NCBI GenBank assembly: GCA_029834535.1
Contig: JAQMWT010000334.1
Span: 124,001 to 188,000, forward strand
DNA length: 64,000 bases
Source: Chrysophaeum taylorii
Lineage: Eukaryota; Sar; Pelagophyceae; Pelagomonadales; Pelagomonadaceae
Reading direction: 5' to 3'
Made by a program: the position numbers and the translations under genes. This document shows positions 8,976 through 21,229 of this stretch, piece after piece. The stretch's first letter is position 1. Each line of letters opens with the position of its first letter. The notes beneath the pieces were generated by a model. It worked only from the letters and a program-made list of their open reading frames with translations, ran no database searches and was not told the origin of the DNA.

Positions 8976-11862
8976 CAGCGTTGGGAATTCACTTCAGCAA
9001 GTGAACGTGAACCACTTCACCAGCCACGCAATAATATTGGTGAAGTGATTTGAAGTGAACACGTCACCCTACGTGGGTGGCCATCGTGAACCTTTGTGAA
9101 GTGAACGCCACTTTTTTTTTTTTTTTTTTAACGCCAGCGCCGGTCCCTGTCGCGCCCCGTCAGTTCCGTGCCCCCCGCGCGCTATTGCCTAGGTCTGGTG
9201 CTCTTAGATTCTTTCGCGTTTCGGGGCGAAGGAGGAGTTACCGTGGATGGGGTTCAGTGTTTCTTACTTTAGGCGATGTGAACGACCGACCTCGGTATCT
9301 TCGTCTGGTTCTTCCTCATCAACCTCCATCTCCGAAGAGTCTTCGGGGAATCATGGTGCTCTCGGCGTTTTTTTTGAAAAACTCGGTCTCGTGTCCGAGG
9401 TCCCTGTACTTAATCCGGGCCGCCGCAATGAAATTCTTGTTCATGCGCAGTAGGGCAACTTTGTCCGTCTCGTCCGCGCTGAGCAACGTGTTTCCCTCAG
9501 CCAGGACAAGATTTCCAATGCTCAGGCAGCGCTCACGGTAGCTCTGCGCTCCATGTGTACCAATTGAACCCTTAGAGGCTCTCGCCATGTCCGGAAGGAA
9601 CCCATACTGCTCCTTGGTGAGCGGTCGATACAGCTTTCCAACGTCGAGCACAGCCAGATCTGTGAAGCCGACTTCATCCTTCTTCTCAAGTTCAGGATAA
9701 TGCTCTTTCCAGTCGAGCGATCTCGACAGCCTGATCCATTGAGTGAAGACCTGTTCAAACTCCACATTGAAATCGGGCATCTGGTTCTCAGGCATACCAA
9801 AAGAAGGCACGTCGCCACTAATGTCGACGTCCCAAGCGTCGGGTGCGTCGAGTGCCGCCAAGAGACTGCGGGCAGGCGCAGGCTCAGAGGGCGGCGCAGA
9901 CTCGGAGGAAGTCTTTGCCTCTTCGTGGTGGAATGCAGTCCGTGCGTATATCACATATTCTTCCTTGAGCAACTTCCTGGCCTGAGCTCTCTGATTGGAC
10001 GACAGGTGCCGGCAGTTGATAGTCCTAAAGTCAAGAAGGAAGCAATCAGCTCGCGATCGTTGAATTCGTAGTCGAAGTGACGCACGTAGTTTTCATAATT
10101 CCCGCAAAACCGACGCTCACATTCGAGAATAGCCCGCTCAAGACAGATTTTGCCGGTCTCGCTGAGGTCGTCAACATCGACAGTCTTACGTGGCATGGAT
10201 TTCGCAGTTATGTTCGGGAGATGATGACTTCTAGCGTCCCAGCTCGCTGAGACTCGATCATGTTTTGCTTGATCAACGCGGCGCATGCCCCCAGGTATAA
10301 GTGTTCATGTTGCACGAAAACAACGGCCGCATCCGTTATAGCAAAAATCGCCTCGAATTCAGCCAACGCCACCCATTGCTCATCACTGATTGTCCAGGGG
10401 AGTCCAATGTTGGTAGCCGCGTACAGTTTGAGCACGTGGCGCATACGCAGCAAGGAACGAATAAGTTGGTATCGCGCCCGGAACCACGTCTTATTGAGGT
10501 CGAGCGTGAGCTTCGGCGATTTCCGCGGCTGTAATGGCAAAAGCGCATGCAGATCCTTCAAACGTATGCCGTAAGAAAAGAACTTGGCTCCATCATGGGC
10601 ACTGTTCAACAGCTCCTGGCCAGCTGGGAATGGATTGATCACCTGCTTGCCTCTGGATCGTGTCAAGTCGCCACATGCCGTTGCCGAGATTTTTGAGATA
10701 TCATGCATGCCACACGCTTCGCTTCGACCTCAACTAAAAATTCTTCGGCGACGCCAAGTGCAGCCCGGTCTTGAACAATGGTTGCGGCCGCCAAGTCGAT
10801 ATCGATTCCCGCACGCTCCGCGACCACAGAACGGAGCAGAGAAGCCGTGCCGGAATCGGTTCCATCGTCAGCTGGAACGAGGCCCATGCACACCGTCTCA
10901 ACGCCACTCCAATCGGGCCAGATGAAGGATAGGCCAATGGCCTGTCGCTTGAACTTATCCTTGAGTGTCCCGCCGTCATGCAGCACCTGGGCGAATGGAT
11001 TGCCGAAAGCCGCTTCATAAATAACACTCCGTAACGACGTGCTTCAAGATTCGAACAACAAAACAACGATATTCAGCGTCCACCCATTCAAACAGCGCCT
11101 TTCGAGTCATGAACGGGCACTTGCTTTTCCCGTCACCGCCGCGGTAATACGCCTCAATTAGGTTGCGATGATCTTCGTCGTCAAAGGTACGCTTGGAGAT
11201 CCGTTGCGACGCGTACACGTAGTGGCGAGCCGAGAACGCCATCAGGGAAGAGTGCTTTGCCTTGCTGGGCATGGCCATGAAGTATCTCGTAATATCCGAT
11301 TTACCCTTCGAGGCTGCCGCAGCGCCCACGGCCCTCATAACGCCCTCCTTTTCTTGGTCTGTCTTCTGTTTCTTGGTGAGCTGTTGACGTCCCATGTCGT
11401 CCTCCGGATGCGCAGCCTTGAAGTGGGCAAGGGGCTTGGTCGTCTGCCATATGCCTTTCTTGATGTCTCTCGTCACCTTCAGGCGCTCCCAGCACCGGAT
11501 ACGCACACGCGTCGCCTTCCCACTGACGCGGTCAGGAGGATTTTCCTTCAGTCGACGCACGCAGTCCCACACCTTGGACCTGGTTGATCGTCCACTTTTG
11601 CGGGGTGTGTTCCACGTCAGCATCGACGTCGCAATCGGCTCGTTCTTGTGCTCCTCCTTCTGTTCCGCGTATTCCTCCTCATCATCAACATTATCTTCCT
11701 ACCTCCAGGTAGGCGGCTCGACTTTGCTCATCAGACTGTTCAGGGTCAGGCCGTCAGCCGAAGTGAATGGACTTGAAGTGAACATTGGACTTAGGACGAA
11801 AAATTTTGGTGAAGTGAACCAAATTCAGTGAACCTAGTGAGCTCAGCGAATTCCTAAAGCTG
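8976..11862 (-). mobile_element. hAT superfamily DNA transposon, 2887 bp
   Basis: The left end starts CAGCGTTGGGAATTCACT and the right end, read inward, CAGCTTTAGGAATTCGCT: 15 of 18 bases match as terminal inverted repeats. Both ends carry clusters of subterminal GAAGTGAAC/GTTCACTTC boxes (8995-9110 and 11757-11835), as expected for transposase binding. CTTATTAA flanks both sides. The interior encodes a hAT transposase on the minus strand, now frameshifted. The perfect target duplication suggests fairly recent insertion. No related internal copy is seen elsewhere in the window. Confidence 0.92.
9319..11623 (-). pseudogene. hAT transposase, frameshifted
   Basis: The coding parts run 11623-11015, 10986-10663, 10708-10208, 10286-9951 and 9972-9319. 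In order: a BED-like region (KVWDCVRRLK, then LAHFKAAHPED with the His pair); the first catalytic part with an HDGGTLKDKF-type segment and a hydrophobic run ending VQDRAA; the C-x-x-H box (CGMHDISKIS); a helix segment with the conserved Trp (SDEQWVALAEFEAIF); and the C-terminal dimerisation domain (FLPDMARASKGSIGTHGAQS through LSADETDKVALLRMNKNFI). At least four frame changes separate the parts. Either these are mutations and the copy is dead, or they are short introns. Genes around it look intronless, so I favour mutation. Confidence 0.85.
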
Positions 11863-11870
11863 CTTATTAA
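11863..11870. repeat. hAT target-site duplication, right copy
   Basis: CTTATTAA, identical to 8968-8975, directly after the terminal ...CCTAAAGCTG of the element. Confidence 0.93.
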
Positions 11871-12045
11871 TCGCCCGTCTCAGCGACGTGGTCTCCACGC
11901 CACGCGCCACTGAGGCGGAGTAGTAACAAAAACCTTTCAGACTCTGGAGCAAAAGAGAAAATGCAGCGTTCACGCTAGCGCAGGCTAGCGTCATCTTACA
12001 CGCTTCACGGATAAAAACCTTAAAGACAGTGACATTAAAACATTA

Positions 12046-12139
12046 TACCCTCGGCGAGGCTTGAACTCGCGACATCCGGTTTATTAGACCGACGCTCTTG
12101 ACAGAGTGCTACGCACTTAACCAACTGAGCTACGAAGGC
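12046..12139 (-). tRNA. tRNA-Ile(AAU) with 20-nt D-loop insert, copy 1
   Basis: Read on the minus strand: acceptor GCCTTCG pairs with CGAGGGT. The D-stem is GCTC/GAGC. The anticodon arm is TCGGT-CTAATAA-ACCGG, with anticodon AAU at 12083-12085 (complement). The T-arm is GCGAG-TTCAAGC-CTCGC. Box A (TAGCTCAGTTGG) and box B (GTTCAAGCC) are intact. A 20-nt insert (12098-12117) splits the D-loop after GGTTA and begins with the hairpin AGTGC-GTA-GCACT. Without it the tRNA is a normal 74 nt. A T-run follows the 3' end (complement of AAAA at 12037-12040), a plausible Pol III stop. Confidence 0.85.
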
Positions 12140-12270
12140 TCGATCACAGAGCTCCGTGACGCGGCTCCGACTGCGACGCCGCCGACTGCCAACTGACACC
12201 AACCTGACTTCCGTACACTTCCGTAACCAAAACATTTTATAAATCTATTTTAATGTAGCGCACCTGCCCT

Positions 12271-12336
12271 ACCCACGAATTTTCTCAACGACTACCCACG
12301 AATTTTCTCAACGACTACCCACGAATTTTCTCAACG
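12271..12336. repeat. 23-bp tandem repeat, about three copies
   Basis: The unit ACCCACGAATTTTCTCAACG plus ACT is repeated at 12271, 12294 and 12317 with no mismatches apart from the truncated last copy. The rest of 12140-12745 has no supported gene. Confidence 0.85.
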
Positions 12337-12745
12337 AAGGAGCGTCACGCTGTGGGCTTTTTGATGTCCTCGCGACGTTTGGAGTGCGTGTGTAAAGTAC
12401 GAAGGTCTTTCTTTATCCTGTTGATGGAACGAAGTTCAGGGACAGCAACTTAATCCAAACGGCCGTCCGTCTACATATCTTTGCTGGTGACCGTTGAAAA
12501 TAGGAAAACAGTATAAAGTACACAAATGTGTGGTATATTCAGATATGGTCCTGACCGTTAAATGGCATGTTTGAGCAAGTTCGTTGAAGGTTCAAACCCT
12601 TCAACGGTCCAAAAATTTTAAGAGCCGAAGAAATGATGTCGACGCCTCTTAGGAACTCGCGGACCAGCGACGACGTCTCCTGCGTAAAGAGCGCCGCGAT
12701 CGCGAGAGAAAAGAGCGGTGCGATCGCGAGAGAAGCACACCAAAG

Positions 12746-13786
12746 ATGCCGACGCCGCAGGAACTCGCGCACCAAAGACGGCGTCTCCTCGAAAAAGAGC
12801 GACGCGATCGCGAGAGACACCTCGAAAAAGAGCGACGCGATCGTGAGCGACACGCGCGGCAACACCCAAGCGAAGCTGAGAAGCAGCAGAAGCACCGCGA
12901 CATCGACGCCGACCAAAAACGCCAGCATCGTGCTCACGCGGTGCCCGACGACAAGGAAATGGAGCGCGACCGAGCGCGACAGCGTCGTGATAGCGCGCAG
13001 GCGCAGGAGAAGGAAATGGAACGCGAGCGGTCGCGAGAGCGTCGGGCGGCAGACAAGCACGAGGATCCCGCGAAGAAAGGGGCGCGGTGTCGTCATGATC
13101 GCGAGGCGCAACTGGCGGAGCGACACCAACATCTTCGAGATGACCCAGCGGGCCTCGAGCATCTTTACGACTGCGATGCGACTGCCGCTCTTCGAGAAGT
13201 CGTGCGACTCCCGTATCTCGAGACCAAGCTCGAGAAGGCCAACGACCACAAAGCCGCGCGCGACGCACGGGCCGCCAAGGAGAATCGCCCTGTCGAACGT
13301 GGCGAGGTCGACGAACGCGCAGACTTTTTGCAGCAATTGGCTGACGCGTCTCTTCGAGATTGCCGGCGTGATCTTCACGATTACGTAGACGACGACGTCA
13401 GACTCGCCTTTTACGACGTCTTCAAGACCGCGCGCGAGAAATTCGTCCGAAATCATCGCGTCTGCGGATCTTGCTTCGTTAACGATCCCACAGAAACATA
13501 CGAGACGATCCACGTCGCTCGCGTTGCCAAGGGAACTTGGCTCGATTACTCGAACGAGGACCTCCTCGAAAGCCGCGAACGTCGCACTTTCGAAGTCGTG
13601 ATAGGGAAGATCGTTGATGGACATCAGCAGCACGAAATCGTGCACGTCGATGCGGCCGCCTTCTACAAATCGTTTAACGGTATGTTCGACACTAAACGGA
13701 CCGCCCACCATCAACAGCGTCCGGCGTTAGCCCTCTTGACACGGGTCGAGCGCAAAAAAGTATGGAACAACAGCCCCAGGCGTTAA
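12746..13786 (+). CDS. Charged-helix protein, possible Helitron-like N-terminal remnant
   Basis: 346 residues. Residues 1-130 are a highly charged helix of RR-R-E-RH repeats (LLEKERRDRERHLEKERRDR). A less biased domain follows (about 140-346) with a Cys pair in CGSCFVNDPTETYETIHVA and WLDYSNEDLL. Proteins with an Arg/Glu repeat helix followed by such a Cys motif occur at the start of Helitron/PIF1-type mobile-element proteins in algae. That link is an inference, and no Rep or helicase domain follows here. The 3' end lies in short repeats (GCGTTA..CGGGTCG..CGCA, three times between 13727 and 13900). A 391-residue frame on the other strand (12539-13714) is the competing model, and I judge it a shadow. 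Confidence 0.45.
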   Translation: MPTPQELAHQRRRLLEKERRDRERHLEKERRDRERHARQHPSEAEKQQKHRDIDADQKRQHRAHAVPDDKEMERDRARQRRDSAQAQEKEMERERSRERRAADKHEDPAKKGARCRHDREAQLAERHQHLRDDPAGLEHLYDCDATAALREVVRLPYLETKLEKANDHKAARDARAAKENRPVERGEVDERADFLQQLADASLRDCRRDLHDYVDDDVRLAFYDVFKTAREKFVRNHRVCGSCFVNDPTETYETIHVARVAKGTWLDYSNEDLLESRERRTFEVVIGKIVDGHQQHEIVHVDAAAFYKSFNGMFDTKRTAHHQQRPALALLTRVERKKVWNNSPRR

Positions 13787-13926
13787 CGGGTCGTGCGCAA
13801 AATTAAGAGAAAAAAAAATTAAAATAGCGAGCCATATATCCTCACAGCCACAGGCGTTAGTTAGCCCTTTTGACACGGGTCGTACGCAGAAATAAGAGAC
13901 AAAAAAATAAAAGTTATCTTCTTGTA

Positions 13927-14021
13927 TACCCTCGGCGAGGCTTGAACTCGCGACATCCGGTTTATTAGACCGACGCTCTTGACGGGATGCTTTCGCACCT
14001 AACCAACTGAGCTACGAAGGC
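13927..14021 (-). tRNA. tRNA-Ile(AAU) with 21-nt D-loop insert, copy 2
   Basis: The exon sequence is identical to copy 1 (12046-12139) outside the D-loop. The insert lies at 13979-13999 and begins with the hairpin GGTGC-GAAA-GCATC, followed by CCGTCA. Anticodon AAU is at 13964-13966 (complement). T-rich sequence 3' of the gene (complement of the A-runs at 13902-13912) could terminate Pol III. Copy 3 lies 38 bp upstream with no T-run between, so both may be on one transcript. Confidence 0.85.
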
Positions 14022-14059
14022 GCAAAGCACACGAGTACCTGTGCTGACACATTAAATCG

Positions 14060-14156
14060 TACCCTCGGCGAGGCTTGAACTCGCGACATCCGGTTTATTA
14101 GACCGACGCTCTTGACAGGCTGCGCTACGGCAGCTAACCAACTGAGCTACGAAGGC
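14060..14156 (-). tRNA. tRNA-Ile(AAU) with 23-nt D-loop insert, copy 3
   Basis: The exon sequence matches the other two copies. The insert lies at 14112-14134 and begins with GCTGC-CGTAGC-GCAGC, followed by CTGTCA. Anticodon AAU is at 14097-14099 (complement). No TTTT terminator follows before copy 2 begins 38 bp downstream on the same strand, which suggests a dicistronic precursor. Confidence 0.85.
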
Positions 14157-14254
14157 GAACACCGCGGGGCTGAACGCGCAAGCTCGAGGTGTGAAAGATG
14201 TCGTCGTGGGCCGGTATGGACCTGAGCTCGTGGACCCGCCACGTCCGTGATTCC

Positions 14255-14463
14255 AATTCGTAGCACTTGGCTTAAAATTTACTCAAGTGCTTTTCCACAT
14301 GTTCAATTGGTTGTCACAACGTGGTCTGATTGACGCATTGCGACACGCCTGGTCACACCATTCGTAATCACTTGCCTTAAATTTTACTCAAGTGTTTTTC
14401 CACATGTTCAATTGGTTGTCACAACGCGGTCTCGTTGTCGCATTGCGACAAGCCTGGTCACAC
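14255..14463. repeat. 104-bp tandem direct repeat, two copies
   Basis: Copies at about 14255-14358 and 14359-14463 share CTCAAGTG, TTTTTCCACATGTTCAATTG, GTTGTCACAAC, CGCATTGCGACA and CCTGGTCACA. No coding potential. The palindromic GACGCATTGCG-type core is kept in both. Confidence 0.85.
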
Positions 14464-14694
14464 TTTCGTCGCCCCTCGTCGGCACACCCGGTGACTCTCA
14501 TCCCGCGCGCCACGGGGCTGGGATTAGCCTATGTATGCCCCGCTCACTGGCTGTGTGGCAGTAACGCCCATTCCCCCACTTGCGTGCCTGCCACATGACT
14601 TACCCTGGTTGTTGCCCTGGTACTGACCTTGCATTTATGGGGGGGTGTCATCTTGACACCTTCACCTGCGCTTCCACTGGACCCCATGTACCGG
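14464..14694. other. Spacer, no gene recognised
   Basis: Non-coding by eye. It holds a 7-bp inverted pair GGTGTCA-TCT-TGACACC at 14644-14660. Confidence 0.4.
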
Positions 14695-14885
14695 GCATTT
14701 GTATTGCTTTCTTGTTGTTTCCTTGAAATTACCCTCAATTGAATGTTCGACAGCATGGCGTGAGCGGAGTGTGAGCGCTTGGTTGGACGTGTGGTGGAAC
14801 CACCCGTGGTTCAGGACAGTTGAGCGGTCACGTTGTGACCGACGGTTAGGCGAAGAGGGGCGGGTGAGCTGAGTTTCCACCACAG
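14695..14885. repeat. Dispersed repeat, copy 2
   Basis: Resembles 1-190 in the same orientation, with matching blocks in the same order and spacing. It ends next to the solo LTR at 14898. Confidence 0.6.
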
Positions 14886-14897
14886 CTGGCCTATAGG

Positions 14898-15211
14898 TGC
14901 AGAGTATTCCGCAAGGCACTGGTATAATAAAGTCACAGAAGAACCATCCCGTCTCACCGTGTGAGGCAGGTAGGTTAAGTTCAGGGAACAAGGTTAGGTC
15001 CCCTAGCCTCAGCACACCACAGACGATACATAGGACAACATCTCGGTCAACATGTAGTCCTACATACCTACGGGACGCGCTAGACCATGATGACGAGCGC
15101 GAGCACAAATCAGAGGACTAATTGATTGTGTAGAAGGGAAGAAGAAGGGTAAGGGAGAGATCGCGTTCTCAACGGGCGGAATAAGGGTGCGAGTCAGCAG
15201 ATTTCTCTGTA
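14898..15211 (-). repeat. Solo LTR of the Copia family (314 bp)
   Basis: The ends are TGCAGAG and (T)CTCTGTA, the latter a one-base change of the family end CTCTGCA. The sequence aligns along its length with the LTRs at 32395-32706, 32991-33305 and (reverse) 60528-60842. Shared blocks include ACCATCCCGTCTCA, GGGACGCGCTAGACCATGATG, AATCAGAGGACTAATTGA and AGCAGATTTCTCTG. The flanks ATAGG and ATAGA differ by one base, consistent with a 5-bp target duplication. No internal region is attached, so it is probably an LTR-LTR recombination product. Confidence 0.88.
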
Positions 15212-16512
15212 ATAGATACTTAGTTAGTTTTTGGGTTTGCCACTCCTAGGCTCAAAGACCAGAATGGGTGATCGCAGAGGAGGGAGAAAGAGAGGAGAAA
15301 AGGCCACAGATTACACCGCGGTGGAGCAGGAATGTGCAAATGGAAAGATGGCGGAGAGAAGGAAAAGAGGGGTAATGAAAGCAGGGTACGTAGAAAGGCA
15401 GGGGGGGGGGGGGGAGAACGATTATTGGGGAAGAGAGAGGATGGGACTACTCCGACGGGCGGTTATACCCTCCTCGCTGAACGTTTATTGATGCTCAATC
15501 CCCAGAGGTATGCTGGACTCTCAATCCTCGATCCTCGCTGGACATCAGGCGAACAGACGCATTTCGGATCCACGCACCCGCACCTGAAATACCTGCGTAG
15601 ATTCGAGTGCTACTACAGAGTGAGAACGAAAGTGGTGAATTGCACTTCGCGGGCTTTTTTCCGAGATTTTGGTTCAAATAGTGGTTCAATGGGGGAAAGA
15701 AATTTTGGACGCGCCAGGAAAGACCAGAATTGTGCGCGGCAGGGGTCACTGATCGGCGGGGGGTTCGGTGTTTTGTAGGGGATCTACGTTCTCAAGTCGT
15801 CGTCGTCGCCGCCGAGATCGCAGTAAGAGGCGGCGCTTTGAATGAAGATCGTGGCAGTCCCTCTATCTAATCTTGGCACGGCACCACTCGGGGCCAATAA
15901 TCGCGGCCAATCGCTAATGATGATTGTTCATGTCACTCGTGCCCAGTATAATATTCCAACGACAATCAGTGGGACGCATTTAGCACACCACGCATCGAGC
16001 TTGACGCGAACTGGTAGTAGGTGTGCAGACGGGCGCGGACCGGGCTTGGAGACGCGAGGTGTAGACGCAGTGTACTACGAGGCTGTTCTTTTACGTAGTA
16101 AGTACGAGTGCGCCCGGCTCGTGGCGTTTGAGACGCGAGAGTAAAATAAACCCACGCACGCGCGAAGTGCAGCAACAAATACGCAACGGTATTTATTTGT
16201 TGCTGCGGGCCCGAGGGCACTCATCACGGAGACTAATAATATTTTCATGAAGGGTGCGCCCTTCATTCTTCTTCCGAAGACTCTGGGCGCCAACCCAAAC
16301 CCCCAAGCGCCGACGTGCCGCTACCAACCACGCCCCATACATATATCATCTTTTGATGCCAGGAGTGGGATGGCGCATGGTGCATCGGAGTTGGGAAAGC
16401 GGCCCGCCGTCAAAATAACGAGATCAGGGAAGTGGGTGGGCACTCGTCGGCCAATCATCGTGTGCGTGCATGAGGCTCGGCTCGAGGATCGGGAGGGTAA
16501 GCGAGCAAATAA
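15212..16512. other. Gene-poor spacer with hairpins
   Basis: No supported gene. A G14 run lies at 15401-15414. A 13-bp inverted repeat (GCAGCAACAAATA and its complement, 12-base loop) is at 16168-16205. A short hairpin ATGAAGGG-TGCG-CCCTTCAT is at 16247-16266. Short frames here have no protein-like features. Confidence 0.5.
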
Positions 16513-17325
16513 TTAGATGGTGACAGAGGCGGGGATAGAAAAGGTGGGTTCGCGGCCGTCACGTTTGGCGAGGGCCTTGAGTTCGTCGGCAATTTCGGCT
16601 TGGGCTTCGGGGGGGAGGGGAACGTCGGTGCCTTTCATAGCGGCGGCGTTCTCGGCGCGCGACTTGAAGTAGTCCTTGAACATACTCGAGACGAGCTGCG
16701 GGGATCCGCCCGTTTGGAGGATAGAGATGGATTCGGTTAGGGCTTGGGATTTGACGTCGGGGTCGGCAAATTTCGAAGTGACGTTAGCCGCCGCCTCGGC
16801 GATGATCTTGGCAGTCATGGCGGCCCTAGCCTGGTCCTCTTTAGCGACGAGGGTATCGAGCATCTTGACGATCGAGTCGCGGGTCGTGTGCTTGAACTCC
16901 ATCGCTTTGGCGACTTTGAGGTCGGCCATCGCCTGGGCCTGGGCTTCCCCGACGGTCTTGAGGACGGTGAGCATCTCGACGCGTTTCTCGTGAGCTTCGA
17001 CCATTTCGCGCACGCCGGCGATAGCCTGGTCTTCGACCGCGTTGTGCTGTTCGGTGATCGACTTAGATTTTGCGGCGAGCATGTCGGAGACCGAGTCCGC
17101 GCCGAGCTGGTACGCCGTGCCGCAGAACAAGCAAAAACAGCCGACCAGTTGAGTCTCCTCGGAGAGTATGAGGACCTCGTTTTGGATCAAGGGAATCGCC
17201 AGGACGATGCCCAGGGGGAGCTGTCGCTTCCAGTCGTCGAGTCCCACCTTGGCGAGGTACGAATTGATCGAGATCTGCCGCGAGAGCCGGGGAGCCTGCC
17301 GCGCCAGCGTCCGAGCCGCGAGCAT
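16513..17325 (-). CDS. ATP4: Mitochondrial ATP synthase F0 subunit b
   Basis: 270 residues from the internal Met at 17325 (the frame opens at 17349). This is the peripheral stalk subunit that links F1 to the membrane part of ATP synthase. Seen: a basic, hydroxylated presequence (MLAARTLARQAPRLSRQIS), a hydrophobic hairpin at about residues 37-75 (LGIVLAIPLIQNEVLILSEE, then GCFCLFCGTAYQLG) and a long amphipathic helix without prolines. The EETQLVG segment and the long helix fit eukaryotic subunit b. The Met at 17325 is preferred because it starts a typical mitochondrial presequence. Only 69 bp separate it from the divergent gene at 17395. Confidence 0.85.
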   Translation of the reverse strand: MLAARTLARQAPRLSRQISINSYLAKVGLDDWKRQLPLGIVLAIPLIQNEVLILSEETQLVGCFCLFCGTAYQLGADSVSDMLAAKSKSITEQHNAVEDQAIAGVREMVEAHEKRVEMLTVLKTVGEAQAQAMADLKVAKAMEFKHTTRDSIVKMLDTLVAKEDQARAAMTAKIIAEAAANVTSKFADPDVKSQALTESISILQTGGSPQLVSSMFKDYFKSRAENAAAMKGTDVPLPPEAQAEIADELKALAKRDGREPTFSIPASVTI

Positions 17326-17394
17326 AGTCAGCGTCAACCTAACACACACTTACCCTTATGACCGACCGTCCCGACCTAACGCCAGAATCGTATT

Positions 17395-17814
17395 ATGGAT
17401 GAGTGGTCGGACGACGACGGCAACGCAGTTCCCCTCGACGTCGAGGTCCCCCAGCTCAACACCGAGTGGATGCGGCTGTACCCGGGCACCGGCAAGCTGT
17501 GCCTGACGCCGCGGCTGGCGATGAAGTTGAAGATCGCTGCCGACCAACTTGATGAGGTCATCGCCAAGTCCCTCGACGCGGGCGAGCTCCCGCCCGTCAA
17601 GACGACGCAGCAGAAGACGGCGATGCGGGCGGTGCTCCGGCTCGCGCGCGAGTGGGACGCCGACGGTCAATTTGAGAGGTACGCTTACGACGACGTCGAG
17701 TTGCTCCCGAAAATGGCAGCCGACAGGGACTTCGACACCGCGGAGAAGGTCTGCCTCTACCTGCGCCGCATCCGCGAGCTCGAAGAAAAGAAGAAGCTCG
17801 CGGCGGTGGCCTAG
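17395..17814 (+). CDS. Small acidic protein, function unknown
   Basis: 139 residues with no signal peptide or membrane segment. The N-terminus is acidic (MDEWSDDDGNAVPLDVEVPQ), followed by helices with conserved-looking Leu/Ala spacing (LAMKLKIAADQLDEVIAKSL, TAEKVCLYLRRIRELEEKKK). It shares a short divergent promoter with the ATP synthase b gene. Codon use matches its neighbours, so it is probably a real soluble protein. I recognise no family. Confidence 0.65.
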   Translation: MDEWSDDDGNAVPLDVEVPQLNTEWMRLYPGTGKLCLTPRLAMKLKIAADQLDEVIAKSLDAGELPPVKTTQQKTAMRAVLRLAREWDADGQFERYAYDDVELLPKMAADRDFDTAEKVCLYLRRIRELEEKKKLAAVA

Positions 17815-18535
17815 CAACAACAACACAACTGGGATTTGTTGTTTAATCATTTCGCTCGACGAGTCTTCTATACTCAAATCATAAATAATGGCATGCAAAG
17901 GGGTCGGTTGTTGGTTGGTTGGTTGGTTGGTTGGTTGTCTCTCCTGCACAAAGACGAACGAACGAACGAACGAACGAACGAACGAACGAACGAACGAACG
18001 AACGAACGTTCGTTCTTGAGAGCGAGAGGGTGTCCGTCCGTCCGTCCGTCCGTCTGTGTTTTTGTCCGTCCACAGGAAGAGGGGGGGGAGGTGGCTACAT
18101 ATTCGCACCGAGGGGGGGCGCGGCGCACGGCGCGTGCGATAGCGGATCCGCGCGAGAGAGGAAAGGTCAACCGACGACGAGACGCGGATGCCGTCGTCGT
18201 CGTCGTCGTCGTCGCAGAAAGGTCGAAGTCGTCGTTCGTCGCTGAAGGGGAGGGGAATCATTTTTTTTTTCTCGAGGTGCTGCTGGTGGTGGGTGTGCAT
18301 TTTTGTTTGTCCCCATCATCACTGATGGGGGTTCTTTTTGTTTTTGTTTCGTTTCGTTTCGTTTTTGGGGCGGCGGCGGCGGCGGCGGCGACGCAACAAC
18401 TACAACAGCAACCAAGGAGAAGAAGAAGAAGGAGAAGAAGCTTGAAGAAGAGACGAGGAGTCGCTCTCGTAGTAGTAGTCGTCGTCGTCGTCGTAGTATT
18501 CGGGCGCGCGTACCAACAAAAAAAAGCTGCTGCCC
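17815..18535. repeat. Convergent spacer rich in microsatellites
   Basis: Contains GGTT (17905-17936), AACG (17955-18008), GTCC (18031-18053), GTC (18190-18213), GTTTC (18346-18363), GGC (18369-18389), AAG (18418-18440) and GTC/GTA tracts (18470-18495). The AACG array ends in an inverted AACGTTCGTT. Frames across it are repeat artefacts. Confidence 0.8.
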
Positions 18536-21094
<2,559 letters not shown>

Positions 21095-21229
21095 TTAGTT
21101 ATTGCTTGCGTTGAAATTCCTTCGGTTGAAAAACTAGCCCTCTCTCGAACAAGAAAAAGAAGAAGAAGAAGAGACGTTTTTGATTTGCCAAAGCTCGTCG
21201 GCGGCCCTAATTTGGAACGGAACAAGTGC

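Noticed and set aside
12046-12139. tRNA-like sequences as SINEs
   Set aside because: Mature parts of the three copies are identical and fold fully, with no A-rich tail or target duplication. Only the D-loop insert differs.
12539-13714. 391-codon minus frame opposite the charged-helix ORF
   Set aside because: Composition (Leu/Ser/Arg/Phe runs) is the mirror of the Arg/Glu repeat helix. No domain.
15842-16144. 100-codon frame in the spacer after the solo LTR
   Set aside because: Low-complexity mix without helix pattern, signal or motif. Overlapped by another frame on the minus strand.
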